Origin: Bacteroidia bacterium
Lineage (GTDB): Bacteria > Bacteroidota > Bacteroidia > Chitinophagales > Saprospiraceae
NCBI GenBank assembly: GCA_030430845.1
Contig: JAUIKE010000021.1
Location: forward strand, 1 to 64,000
DNA length: 64,000 bases
Reading direction: 5' to 3'
Part shown: in pieces, positions 34,005 to 43,313 of the stretch
Layout: each line of letters opens with the position of its first letter
How positions within the stretch are numbered: the stretch's first letter is position 1
The notes under the pieces: model-generated
Databases searched by the model: none
What the model saw: the letters and a program-made list of their open reading frames with translations, nothing else
What the model was told of the DNA's origin: nothing
Position numbers and translations under genes: made by a program

Positions 34005-37000
34005 CTAATTAAAACATGCCCTCCTAACCAATTCCACAAAAGCCTCCAAATCCTTCACCCCCGTCAAATCACGTTCCCATGCCGCCAAAAAGCGATAATG
34101 TGCTTTGTCCACTGCATTTTTCATGATAAAGGTATGACTATCAGCATCCTTCACTTTTTCAGGTTGAAAATGCGCTGGAATGACGACTGCCATCCCCATA
34201 TTTTCATGGTGAAAAGATTGTTCTCCCCAGGTATAAGCTGCAAGCTGTCGATTGTGAGTTTGGGTTTTGCAGTCCTCAAGGTGCTTGACGATGCCCGTGG
34301 CAAAGTGCATGCCTTCAGGTAATCTGCCATTGATCACCTCCAGCTTGATCTCACACCAGGCTTCGCCTGCTTTTATCGACCAATCCTGAATCAAATCGAA
34401 ACGATGTCCGGCGACTTCCAGTCCTTTGAATGTCGTACGGATATTGGCGAAATCGTGCGATTGATGTGTGATCTCAACGATTTTTTGTTCGGATTGGGAT
34501 AAGGTATAAACGCTGTCCTGGTACCAAATGGCAGGACTGCCCATGCCGAGCGAATTTCCGACTTTCAGGATATCTGAACCCCAATCCATGATGTCATGGT
34601 AATTCCAACTGACCGTATCCATTACCAGGTCGGCAACACGTTTTCCATAAATATCAAAACGATGGCGGCTGTCCATATAGAAGCGATATGCAATGAGGTC
34701 ATTTTCCAGAACGGGACCTTCGAACATCACCCACTTGTTTTGTGGCGTAAGGTCATGAGGAACTTCTATTTTTTGTACAGGCTGATAAGGCCCGCTTAGC
34801 CTGTTTTTGTTGGAAGCCTCAAAGGCATTGGGCTGCCGAAGCAGGAGTGCCTGCACCTTATTGATCTCTTCTGCTGTGAATTGAAGCGTCAGATATGATC
34901 CTTTGAAATCTTGATTTCTTGCTTCGATAACGGTTTTTCCAGGAGCGGGAACCAGCTCAATAGCTGCACGGCCATTGGCCATTTCAAGGACCTGGCTGCG
35001 GGTGGGTGTGCCGTAATTGATGAGTAATTTGCTGCTTCCATCAGCGGAAAAATACATTCGTCCTTCGTAATCCAATACCCTTTTTCCCTCCTTGTCAAAC
35101 ATCAAAGCTTCTATGAGATAATTTCCATTGGATAATGGCTTGGCACTGAGGCTAACTTGCTCCGGAGAGCCATGTTGCTCAAATGTATAAGAAACGACCA
35201 TCGTATCGCCAAGCTTTTGCTTATCAGCACCCATGCCTACAGCAATCAATTCATTATCTCCTTCCTCAAAAGTGACATCCCAGGTCAGGCCATGAGCCGG
35301 AAATTTTCCGTAATTCCGCTTCTTTTTGCCCAATGATTTTCCCTTATGAAACAACTCTACTTCCTTACAATTGCTGTACACACAGACCTCCCTGCTTTTG
35401 TCAGCAGGGCCACTTCGCTCTGTCCAGCTATGGGATTCTATGTAGGTAAAAGGCTCCTTTGCCCAATAGCTTTTGAAGACATAAAAGGCATCCTTTGGAT
35501 TGCCGGCTCGATCAACCAAACCTTTTTGGTTGAGGTAGGGGATGGCGTTTTCCGGACGCAAAGGCGTCCCAAAATCTTTAAATGCCCATTGGGCATTGCC
35601 CGCGAAGCCTGGAAGGCTTTCACTTACTCCCAGGTGCCAGTCGAATAGATCGACGATATAATTTTCCGTCCAATCGCCTTCTTTTGCGATGTTTCTGATA
35701 GCAACCTGGTTGGAGACTTCTTCCCATTTGCTCTCATCCAGCATGCCGGAACCTGTAATCGGTGTCTCCGTATGACGGCCCACATGGGAAGAACCCCCAT
35801 ATTCCATATGGAGAAAATGTGGGTATTTCTCTTGTTCACGCTCCAGCGCTTGCTGGTAGGAGGTATAGACACCAGCATACCAGCCCGACCAGATGGAGGG
35901 CGAAAAGGCATCCACCAGATGGGCGCCAGGATAGTATTTGCGCATAGCTGTCATCCGATCAGGATCAAGCTTGTGCGCCAGCGCATGTAATTCTCTTACA
36001 AAAGGATTAATCCTGGCGCTGTCTCCGCCACCCGGAAAATCCGGTAGCCAATAGACTTCATTGCCCAGAGACCAAAAACAAATGCTGGGGTGATTATAAT
36101 TTTGAAGAATTTGTTCTTCCAACAGGCGACGGCTATTTGCCATCCAGCTTTCATCTCCGACGCCGCCACGGCACCAGGGGAGCTCGTCCCAGACGATGAG
36201 GCCGAGTTCGTCGCAGGCTTTATAGACCTCCGGGTCTTGGGGATAATGCGCCAGGCGCACGAAGTTTGCGCCCATTTCTTTGATTTGGGCCATGTCCTTG
36301 TAGTGGAGAGAATTGGGCATGGCTGCCCCGTAGCCCGCATGTTCTTCATGCCGGTGGGTGCCACGAAGGATCAGGCGTTCGCCATTGAGGAAAAAAGCGC
36401 CATGCGCTTCAAAGTGAAACCAACGATATCCGATCTGCTCTTCAAGCCGATCTATTTCACGACCTTCTGCCATATACTGCACCACGCAGTCATACAAATA
36501 AGGATCATCCGGAGACCAAAGATGCGGCCTGGAAATGGAGCCCAGATCATAGGTGATTTCTGCTGCGGTAGGTTGATTTTGTACGGGGATGTCTTGCTGA
36601 AGTACCAACTTTCCTGTTTCCGGCTCTAGTATGCGCACGCGAAGTGTTCGGTTTTTGGAATGGGTATCGTGGACCCGAACATGGAGTTTGGTCTTTGCTG
36701 TCTTTTTGCTGACAGAATAGGTTTCGAGACGAAGCTTAGAGATATGCGTAATAGGAAGTTTTTTGAGCCAAACATCTCTCGTAATGCCGCCATAAATGAA
36801 AAAATCAGCTTTTTGGGAAGGGATGACCTGGGGATCATAGCCATTGTCCACGCGGACGAGGATGGTATTCTCGCCAGCTCGAATTTGCCCATTGATATCT
36901 ATCTCAAAGCCAACATAGCCACCTATGTGTTTTCCGGCGAATTGCCCATTCACATAAACCTCAGTTTTGATATTTGCCCCTTCAAAATAAAGAAGGTAAT

Positions 37001-37268
37001 GATGAGCGTCAGGTTGATCTATATGGATTTTTTTTTGATACCAGGAAGCATCTCTTCTATATCCGGGTGAATTGTCTACTGCGTCCCATTGGTTCCAGCT
37101 ATGCGGGAGCTGTATCGCTTGCCAGTTATCAAGATGGGGGAGGAGATCATGGTCCATTTGCCCATCCTCGAGGTAATACCAATCCTCATTGATGAGCAAA
37201 GCTTGCTGCTGGCTTACAGCCATCGTAAGGCTTAAAAGGAAAGCTAAATAGAGTGCTATTTTTTTCAT
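34005..37268 (-). CDS. GH2 family glycosidase fused to a DUF4861 domain
   Basis: The 1087-residue secreted enzyme has a signal peptide (1-19) and a complete GH2 core. A jelly-roll sugar-binding domain (~25-170, GANIKTEVYVNGQFAGKHIG) and an Ig-like domain precede the TIM barrel with acid/base E404 in WSLGNEVYW and nucleophile E489 in HMEYGG. After additional beta domains, residues ~845-1087 match DUF4861 (KWVMFEGPVLENDLIAYRFY, SRHRFDIYGK). GH2 members include beta-galactosidases and beta-glucuronidases. Beside GH88 and rhamnose genes, a role on sulfated or uronic-acid oligosaccharides of the ulvan type is likely. It overlaps the GH88 gene by 4 bp. Confidence 0.88.
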   Translation of the reverse strand: MKKIALYLAFLLSLTMAVSQQQALLINEDWYYLEDGQMDHDLLPHLDNWQAIQLPHSWNQWDAVDNSPGYRRDASWYQKKIHIDQPDAHHYLLYFEGANIKTEVYVNGQFAGKHIGGYVGFEIDINGQIRAGENTILVRVDNGYDPQVIPSQKADFFIYGGITRDVWLKKLPITHISKLRLETYSVSKKTAKTKLHVRVHDTHSKNRTLRVRILEPETGKLVLQQDIPVQNQPTAAEITYDLGSISRPHLWSPDDPYLYDCVVQYMAEGREIDRLEEQIGYRWFHFEAHGAFFLNGERLILRGTHRHEEHAGYGAAMPNSLHYKDMAQIKEMGANFVRLAHYPQDPEVYKACDELGLIVWDELPWCRGGVGDESWMANSRRLLEEQILQNYNHPSICFWSLGNEVYWLPDFPGGGDSARINPFVRELHALAHKLDPDRMTAMRKYYPGAHLVDAFSPSIWSGWYAGVYTSYQQALEREQEKYPHFLHMEYGGSSHVGRHTETPITGSGMLDESKWEEVSNQVAIRNIAKEGDWTENYIVDLFDWHLGVSESLPGFAGNAQWAFKDFGTPLRPENAIPYLNQKGLVDRAGNPKDAFYVFKSYWAKEPFTYIESHSWTERSGPADKSREVCVYSNCKEVELFHKGKSLGKKKRNYGKFPAHGLTWDVTFEEGDNELIAVGMGADKQKLGDTMVVSYTFEQHGSPEQVSLSAKPLSNGNYLIEALMFDKEGKRVLDYEGRMYFSADGSSKLLINYGTPTRSQVLEMANGRAAIELVPAPGKTVIEARNQDFKGSYLTLQFTAEEINKVQALLLRQPNAFEASNKNRLSGPYQPVQKIEVPHDLTPQNKWVMFEGPVLENDLIAYRFYMDSRHRFDIYGKRVADLVMDTVSWNYHDIMDWGSDILKVGNSLGMGSPAIWYQDSVYTLSQSEQKIVEITHQSHDFANIRTTFKGLEVAGHRFDLIQDWSIKAGEAWCEIKLEVINGRLPEGMHFATGIVKHLEDCKTQTHNRQLAAYTWGEQSFHHENMGMAVVIPAHFQPEKVKDADSHTFIMKNAVDKAHYRFLAAWERDLTGVKDLEAFVELVRRACFN

Positions 37269-38476
37269 TTTTGGGTCAGTTTAGCGATGGAAAGTCTTTT
37301 CATAAGCGCCTCAACGTAATAATAATCGGCATAAACGATAGGAACATCGACCTCAAAAGAATCGGGTACGCTTCCTACACTATGCTTCAGTAAAAAGGGA
37401 GCTGAAGTTGCCTGATAGGCCTCACTGCTCAGTACCTTGAGTGTTTTATCTGCCCATGCCAGGTATTGGTTTTGTGACTCGGGCACCCATTCACAGAGCA
37501 TCAACAAGCCACAAGTGGCGATAGCTGCCGCCGAAGCATCTCTTGGTTCATTGGGAATATGCGGCGCATCGAAGTCCCAATAAGGAATCAAATCCTCAGG
37601 CATGCGCGGATGTGTATAAAAGAATTGGGCAATGCCTTTGGCTTGTTCCAAAAAACGTTTATCGCCTGTCTCCCGATAAGCCATGCTAAAGCCATAGAGA
37701 TTCCATGCCTGACCTCTGGCCCAGCTCGAAGCATCAGAAAATCCCTGATGTGTCTGACGAAGTCTCACTTCACCACTGAGCGTATCATAATCTATCACAT
37801 GAAAGGTACTGTGGTCTTCCCGGATATGATTTTTGAGGGTAGTGAGGGCGTGCTGGTGAGCTATTTTGTAGTAAGTGGAATCGCCAGACAGGCGGGTAGC
37901 GGCGAACAACATTTCAAGGTTCATCATATTGTCTATGATGACAGGAAATTGCCAAACATCGGCATTGAAATCCCAGGAACGGATGCATCCGATTTTTTCA
38001 TCATAGCGCTTGATCAGGGTTTGGGAAGTTTGCAGAATGACTTCTTTATAGGCTTCATTTTGTGTCAAACGATATCCCTGGCCAAAGCTACAATAGACTT
38101 TAAATCCCAAATCATGGGTATGGGTATCGTATTTTTCTTTTTCTATAAAAGCCGTCCATTGAGAGACTGCCTCTTTCAGTTCCTGCTTGTGGCTGTATTC
38201 ATACAATTGCCAAAGCTGTCCGGGGTAAAAACCGCTTGTCCAGGCTCTGGAGCCCGTTCCATGAATACTGCCATCCTTTTGCAGCGACCTGGGGATTGCG
38301 GTCGAATCAATGGATATTTCGCCTAAATAAGCTACAGCTTTGTCGGCAGTGGCTTGCAATTGTTGCTCAAAAAATTGACTGTCTGGTGCATCAGACAAAG
38401 GCTTTTGCTGGGAGCAGGAAAAAAGGCAAAGACTTAGTATCCAGGCAACGGCCATTGTGCTTATTTTCATAATCAA
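37265..38476 (-). CDS. GH88 unsaturated glucuronyl hydrolase, lipoprotein
   Basis: This 403-residue (alpha/alpha)6-barrel enzyme has family motifs TSGFYPGQLWQL, HDLGFKVYCSFG (D122), DNMMNLEML (D182), SSWARGQAWNLYGFSMAYRE and PYWDFDAPHIPNEPRDASAA. The two Asp residues correspond to the catalytic pair that hydrates the double bond of terminal unsaturated glucuronate and releases 5-keto-4-deoxyuronate, the KduI substrate. A lipoprotein signal (LCLFSC, Cys21) places it in the periplasm. Translation probably starts at Met1 or Met3. It is first in the GH88-GH2 operon downstream of the HTCS. Confidence 0.92.
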   Translation of the reverse strand: MIMKISTMAVAWILSLCLFSCSQQKPLSDAPDSQFFEQQLQATADKAVAYLGEISIDSTAIPRSLQKDGSIHGTGSRAWTSGFYPGQLWQLYEYSHKQELKEAVSQWTAFIEKEKYDTHTHDLGFKVYCSFGQGYRLTQNEAYKEVILQTSQTLIKRYDEKIGCIRSWDFNADVWQFPVIIDNMMNLEMLFAATRLSGDSTYYKIAHQHALTTLKNHIREDHSTFHVIDYDTLSGEVRLRQTHQGFSDASSWARGQAWNLYGFSMAYRETGDKRFLEQAKGIAQFFYTHPRMPEDLIPYWDFDAPHIPNEPRDASAAAIATCGLLMLCEWVPESQNQYLAWADKTLKVLSSEAYQATSAPFLLKHSVGSVPDSFEVDVPIVYADYYYVEALMKRLSIAKLTQK

Positions 38477-38541
38477 GCTTATGTGTACATTTTTTCTGGA
38501 GGTAAATGTAGCTGATGTAGCCTGTCTAAAAATCTAAATTT

Positions 38542-38551
38542 AGGGGGACAA
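38542..38551 (-). promoter_or_regulatory. TTGTCCCCCT decamer before the GH88 gene
   Basis: The decamer is read on the minus strand 66-75 bp upstream of the GH88 start. Two TTTAGA-containing half-sites flank it (TTTAGACTTTTG and TTTAGATTTTTAGAC). It is identical to the decamer before the dctP chimera at 32239-32248. It is a candidate HTCS activator site. Confidence 0.35.
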
Positions 38552-38585
38552 AAGTCTAAATAGGATGATTTTGGGAGAAATATTC

Positions 38586-41500
38586 CTACTCCGCCATGTA
38601 TTCGCTCGGCGACATCCCAAATTGTTTGCGAAACGTTTTGCTGAAGTAGCGACTATCCTTGAACCCCACCTGATAAGCAACTTCTGCTACCCCCAGTTTT
38701 TGCTGTTTCAATATTTGAGCAGCGCGCTTCATGCGAAGGTTTTTGATGAAATTATTGGGAGTGAGGTCGGTCACTGCCTTTATTTTGGTAAATAATAATG
38801 CCCTGCTGACTGCCATTTCGAAAGCGAAATCTTCTACAGAAAAGTCCACATTGTCCATATTGTTTTCTACCAATTGGATGGCTTTTTCCAGAAAGATTTC
38901 ATCTGTGGAAGTGAGGGTCACTTCTTTGGGTTCGAGTTTGAGCACGCGGGCAAATTTTTCGCGCATGCGCGCACGGGCTTGCAGCATATTGCGCACACGA
39001 AGTCTGAGTTCCTCCGGGCTGAAAGGTTTGGTGATATAATCATCTGCGCCTGTTTCAAGGCCTTCCAGTTTGTGGATAAAAGCGGTCCGCGCTGTCAACA
39101 GAATGACAGGAATATGGCTGGTCTCGACATTCGTTTTGATTTTGCTGCAAAAGCTGATGCCGTCCATTTTGGGCATCATCACATCACTGAGGATCAGATC
39201 GGGAGTGGCCTCTTTTGCTTTCATCAGGCCTTCTTCCCCATCAGAAGCCGTAATAAGTTGATATTCTCCTTCAAAAACCTGCTTGATATAATTTTGGACT
39301 TCCTGGTTGTCCTCAACGATCAACAGCCGTGGTTTTTCAGACATGCTGACAGGAATATCTTCGCTATCCTTAAAGCCAAGCATGATTTCATGTTTGCTGA
39401 AATGCTTTTTACCTGAAGGAATCCGAACCTGAAAAGCGGTTCCCCTGCCTGTCTCGCTCTGCACCTGAATGCTGCCATGATGCATTTCAACCAATTGACG
39501 AGAAATGGCAAGACCGATTCCTGTCCCTTTAAAACTGTGCTCAAAGGTCGCTTCCTTTTCGAAAAAGCGTTTGAATATTTGTTCCTGCAAAGATGGGGGA
39601 ATGCCTTTCCCGCTGTCTTTTACTTCCAGACAAATGGCATCTTCCTCCTGGCTGATTGTTACGCCAATCTCTCCGCCATCCGGTGTAAACTTGAAGGCAT
39701 TGGATAATAAATTGAAGCACACTTTCTCCATCTTATCCCGGTCAAACCAAAGGTTAATGACCTTTTCTGATGAGGAAAAAGTATAGTTGATTTGGCATAA
39801 ACGCGCATTTTCCTGAAAAGAGAGAAAAATTTCCTCCATGAATTTTACAAAATTTCCTTCTGCCACCTGCATGCCTTCATGCTCTGCTTCCAGTTTGCGG
39901 AAGTTCAGCAATTGGTTCACGAGGCGGAGCAAACGATTTGCATGGGATTCGATGGAAAGGAGCTGTCGTTGGACAGGGCCAGAAGTTATTTGTTTGCGCG
40001 TCAGCTCTTCAAGCGGACCGATAATGAGCGTCAGCGGTGTGCGAAATTCATGCGCTATATTGGTGAAAAAGCGAAGCTTGGATTGATGCAATTCCTCTTG
40101 CTGTTGCTTCTCAAGCTTTTCTAATTGGAATCGATGACGAAGTCGGATGAAGCGTAGAATAGCCAGAAAAACCCCAATTGCCAACATAGCATACAGCAAG
40201 TATGCCCACCAGCTCTGCCATGGTGGGGGGAGAACCTGTATCTTGAGTTGACGCTCCTGGCTGTTCCAGATGCCATCACTATTAGCGCCTTTTAAGCGAA
40301 AGGTATAGGTGCCGGGTCGCTGGATCGTATAGTTTACTTCCGTTTGTCCCTGGGTATATTTCCAATCCTGATCCAGGCCTTGCAGCATGTAACTGTACCT
40401 ATTGTTAGTAGGATTAAAATAGTCCAGGGCTGCAAAGCTGAGTGTAAAATTTGCCTGGTTGTATGCAAAGGTCAGCTTGTCTGTCAGGTTGATTGCCTGC
40501 TTGAGCAATTGTTTTTCATCATTGACTCGTACAGGCTGGTTGAATGATTTTAATTCGGTAAAAACGACCGGTGGGACATAAGTATTAATCTTGATATCTT
40601 TAGGATGGAATAAGGTGAACCCATGGGTGCCTCCAAAGAGAAACTCTCCTTTACTTGTCTTGGCGTAGGCATTGAAATTGAATTCCAGGTTTCGTAGGCC
40701 ATCCGAATAATTATAGGTGCTGAAACGGTTGCCACTTCTGTCCAATCTTGCCAAGCCATTATTCGTGCTTACCCAAATTTTTCGACTATGATCTTCCAGG
40801 ATACCAAATATCGTATGCCCCGGAAGCCCATCGGCTTCGGTATAGTTTTGCAGGATATTACCTTGGAGATCTATTTTGAAAAGGCCATGGGAGTAACTCC
40901 CTAGCAGGATTGTACCTTCGCTATATTTCTGCAAAGAGAAAACCTTAATCCCCGGCAGGAAATGCTCCATGCGAATTTTCCCTTCTTTATTTCGAATTAT
41001 TTTTTCCAATCCTCCATCTGTTCCCAACCAAATTTGCCCATCATCACTTTTGAATAGGACGCGGGTACGGTTATCGCATAAGGAAGAAGGATCGTGAGGA
41101 TCATGTTGGAAATGTTCGACACTATTATCCAATAGGTTCATTCTGTTTAACCCGCCCCCATAGGTCGCTATCCATAAGACATGATCCTCTTTGAGTAGAC
41201 TATAAATGTTGTTGCTGGAAAGGCTGGTAGCGGAAGTAGGATCTGCTTTAACATGCGTAAAGCGGTAGGTGGAGAGATCTAGTAGATTTAAGCCCTGGGC
41301 ATATGTCCCAATCCAGAGCGTATTGCCATCTTTTAGCAGGGTTTTTACATTATTTCCACTGATATGGTTCCCTTTGTCTGCTACTTGAAAGGAAGTGAAT
41401 ACCTCATTTTTTCGATCAAAATAATTCAAGCCACCGCCTTCTGTGCCAATCCAAAGATTGCCTTTTTCATCCTCCACAAAAGAGCTTACCACATTATGAC

Positions 41501-42608
41501 TGATGCAGGATCCCACCGCTTGGCGATGGTAGTTTTGAAAGCGATTGCTTTCTTTATCCCAATACTCAACGCCCCCATAATAGGTGCCCACCCAGAGACT
41601 GCCTCTTTTATCAAAAAATACCGAGCGAATAGAACTATTACTCAGGCTGGCGACATTTGCCTCTTTATTGAGAAAGCGCTGAAATTGCTGAGTATCAGCG
41701 TTAAAGCGATTGAGCCCGACAAAGGTGCCTACCCAAATATCTCCGTCAGGAGAGGTCGCCACGCTGCGAATGTTGTTATGACTTAAAGAAAAGGGATCAT
41801 TAGCTTGATGTTGAAAATGTTGGAGCTGGTGGTTCTCACGATCCCAGCAATGCATACCCTGGGTAAGGGTTCCAATCCAAAGCTTGCCCTCACGATCTTC
41901 ATTGATCGTTTTGATATGCTGATCTGCCAGTGGGGTAGGGGACTCCGGCCCTAACATACGTTTTAGCTCAAATTCTCCATTTGTTTCTACTGCCTGGAAT
42001 AGGCCTTCACTGCTTCCAATCCATAGATTGTGTTGGAGGTCTTCGTAGATCACTTTTACATCCTTCCGGGATGAAGCAGCGGCGTCCTTAGCCTTCGGCC
42101 AAACCTTGATAAAGCTATCCTGCTCAGCAACATATTGGTACAAGCCCTGATCAGAACCTGCCCATAAGCGATCATTCTTGTCCCGAAAAACGCAGCGCAT
42201 ATCTCCCATGTTAGTGGCAGAATGCTGCTGACGGGGATAATTGACAAAATCTTCTTCTTGTTCCCGGTATTTACTTAAGCCATCGATCGTACAGATCCAC
42301 AGCATAGCATCTTTTTTGTCATAATAGAGTGCCCGAACATCATCTGAAATAATACTATTGGGCTCATCTTCCTGATGGCGAAAAACAATCATCCGATAGC
42401 CATCATATTTATTCAGGCCATCTCTGGTCCCAAACCACATGAAGCCACGCCCATCCTGAGCAATCGCAAAAACGGAGTTCTGAGACAGACCGTTCTGTGT
42501 GTTGATATGGCGGAAGGCAGTGGGACGCTGCGCCCAAACAAGCGAAATATGAAATAAGCAAAGCAAGCCTATTCCTCTTTTCATATTTCTAAGTATTTGG
42601 AAATGCAT
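38586..42608 (-). CDS. Hybrid two-component system sensor/regulator (HTCS)
   Basis: This 1340-residue one-protein signalling system has a signal peptide (1-~26) and ~14 periplasmic Reg_prop propeller blades (~30-690, repeated IWIGT and LWIGT strands). A Y_Y_Y domain (~700-775) and one membrane segment (~795-815) follow. HisKA has the phospho-acceptor His near 854 in FFTNIAHEFRTPL, and HATPase carries DSGKGIP and GTGIGLAIS. A receiver domain (~1092-1210) has the phospho-acceptor Asp in LILSDVMMPKMDG and Lys in DDYITKPFSP. An AraC-type HTH runs from ~1237 to 1340. It should bind an oligosaccharide in the periplasm and activate the GH88-GH2 and nearby catabolic genes. All catalytic residues are present. 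A partial duplicate of its last domain lies at 21285-21395. Confidence 0.95.
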   Translation of the reverse strand: MHFQILRNMKRGIGLLCLFHISLVWAQRPTAFRHINTQNGLSQNSVFAIAQDGRGFMWFGTRDGLNKYDGYRMIVFRHQEDEPNSIISDDVRALYYDKKDAMLWICTIDGLSKYREQEEDFVNYPRQQHSATNMGDMRCVFRDKNDRLWAGSDQGLYQYVAEQDSFIKVWPKAKDAAASSRKDVKVIYEDLQHNLWIGSSEGLFQAVETNGEFELKRMLGPESPTPLADQHIKTINEDREGKLWIGTLTQGMHCWDRENHQLQHFQHQANDPFSLSHNNIRSVATSPDGDIWVGTFVGLNRFNADTQQFQRFLNKEANVASLSNSSIRSVFFDKRGSLWVGTYYGGVEYWDKESNRFQNYHRQAVGSCISHNVVSSFVEDEKGNLWIGTEGGGLNYFDRKNEVFTSFQVADKGNHISGNNVKTLLKDGNTLWIGTYAQGLNLLDLSTYRFTHVKADPTSATSLSSNNIYSLLKEDHVLWIATYGGGLNRMNLLDNSVEHFQHDPHDPSSLCDNRTRVLFKSDDGQIWLGTDGGLEKIIRNKEGKIRMEHFLPGIKVFSLQKYSEGTILLGSYSHGLFKIDLQGNILQNYTEADGLPGHTIFGILEDHSRKIWVSTNNGLARLDRSGNRFSTYNYSDGLRNLEFNFNAYAKTSKGEFLFGGTHGFTLFHPKDIKINTYVPPVVFTELKSFNQPVRVNDEKQLLKQAINLTDKLTFAYNQANFTLSFAALDYFNPTNNRYSYMLQGLDQDWKYTQGQTEVNYTIQRPGTYTFRLKGANSDGIWNSQERQLKIQVLPPPWQSWWAYLLYAMLAIGVFLAILRFIRLRHRFQLEKLEKQQQEELHQSKLRFFTNIAHEFRTPLTLIIGPLEELTRKQITSGPVQRQLLSIESHANRLLRLVNQLLNFRKLEAEHEGMQVAEGNFVKFMEEIFLSFQENARLCQINYTFSSSEKVINLWFDRDKMEKVCFNLLSNAFKFTPDGGEIGVTISQEEDAICLEVKDSGKGIPPSLQEQIFKRFFEKEATFEHSFKGTGIGLAISRQLVEMHHGSIQVQSETGRGTAFQVRIPSGKKHFSKHEIMLGFKDSEDIPVSMSEKPRLLIVEDNQEVQNYIKQVFEGEYQLITASDGEEGLMKAKEATPDLILSDVMMPKMDGISFCSKIKTNVETSHIPVILLTARTAFIHKLEGLETGADDYITKPFSPEELRLRVRNMLQARARMREKFARVLKLEPKEVTLTSTDEIFLEKAIQLVENNMDNVDFSVEDFAFEMAVSRALLFTKIKAVTDLTPNNFIKNLRMKRAAQILKQQKLGVAEVAYQVGFKDSRYFSKTFRKQFGMSPSEYMAE

Positions 42609-42822
42609 TGCGGCTTTACATGCTTCTATGATACAATAAAAAAGAAGGTGAGGCGCAAAACTAACGAAAACGAGAATGGCTCTAAACTTCTTTATAATTC
42701 TTTTCCATAACTCCTCAAATACACAAACGTTAACTTGGGAAAGAATGAGGGGGAGCTGGATAAAACGGGCTTAAATGGGGGGGATATTATCCGCAGGAAG
42801 GGCTTGATCTCAGTAACAAGGA

Positions 42823-42967
42823 GCGGATTACGCGACAAAGCCAAGCCCGAGGGCCGAAATCCACTCCAGCAACTTATTTCGCTGCTGCTATCAGCAGCAT
42901 TTATAGTGCTTTTCAAAGAAAAGCTGGCGCGGATTTCGGCTTGCGCAGGGCTTGTAGCGTAATCCGC
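42823..42967. repeat. 145-bp MITE-like palindrome
   Basis: The left arm, starting GCGGATTACGCGACAAAGCC and ending CACTCCAGC at 42870, pairs with the right arm from GCTGGCGCGG (42923) to GTAATCCGC (42967). Arms are about 45-48 bp with few mismatches. The centre has a second small hairpin (TGCTGCTATCAGCAGCA). It is non-coding. Long matching ends and an open centre suggest a miniature inverted-repeat or REP-type element at the boundary between the HTCS and the defence cassette. Confidence 0.7.
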
Positions 42968-43013
42968 GCCCAGGTATCAAAAAATTAGACAACAGTTCTT
43001 AAACAACTGTTAC

Positions 43014-43180
43014 AATTTAAAAGCGAACAAGTAACGAATACGCCCAAAATTCGCCTTTATAAATGACGGTTTAGGATTGACGAAGATTTATTCGGATGGA
43101 GGTGTCCAGATTTTTGGCCCAAAACCACAAAATCCCCTCAAACAGAAGTTTGAGAGGATTTTTGTACCACAGGTCGGATT
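43014..43180. repeat. Left copy of 167-bp direct repeat flanking the TIR operon
   Basis: It is identical to 45306-45472 except at three positions, over exactly 167 bp from AATTTAAAAGCGAACAAG to CACAGGTCGGATT. It contains an internal terminator-like hairpin (ATCCCCTCAAAC, AGAA loop, GTTTGAGAGGAT, then TTTTT). Same orientation and near-identity suggest recent duplication, or acquisition of the enclosed operon by recombination between repeats. Confidence 0.92.
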
Positions 43181-43195
43181 CTACGGGATATTGAC

Positions 43196-43232
43196 AAAAC
43201 CGCCTCCAGGGCGTTCTGAGGGCGGTTTTTTT
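43196..43232. terminator. Terminator facing the TIR operon
   Basis: AAAACCGCC and GGCGGTTTTTTT form a 9-bp GC-rich stem around a 16-nt loop. The A-run on the other side makes it usable in both directions, so it can end the minus-strand TIR operon, whose last stop is at 43314. Confidence 0.75.
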
Positions 43233-43313
43233 GCTTGGCGACACTTGGCGACAGGGTTGTCTTGGCGAGTATCGCCAGAAATAATTTTGATTTCATAGAT
43301 GTCTATTCTATGA

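Noticed and set aside
34098-37192. Several plus-strand frames opposite the GH2 gene
   Set aside because: All are short antisense shadows of a gene with complete catalytic motifs. None has a recognisable domain.
43160-43190. tRNA 3' end or tRNA-derived att site in the direct repeat
   Set aside because: GGTCGGATT superficially resembles a T-arm, but no cloverleaf can be drawn and no integrase gene is present.
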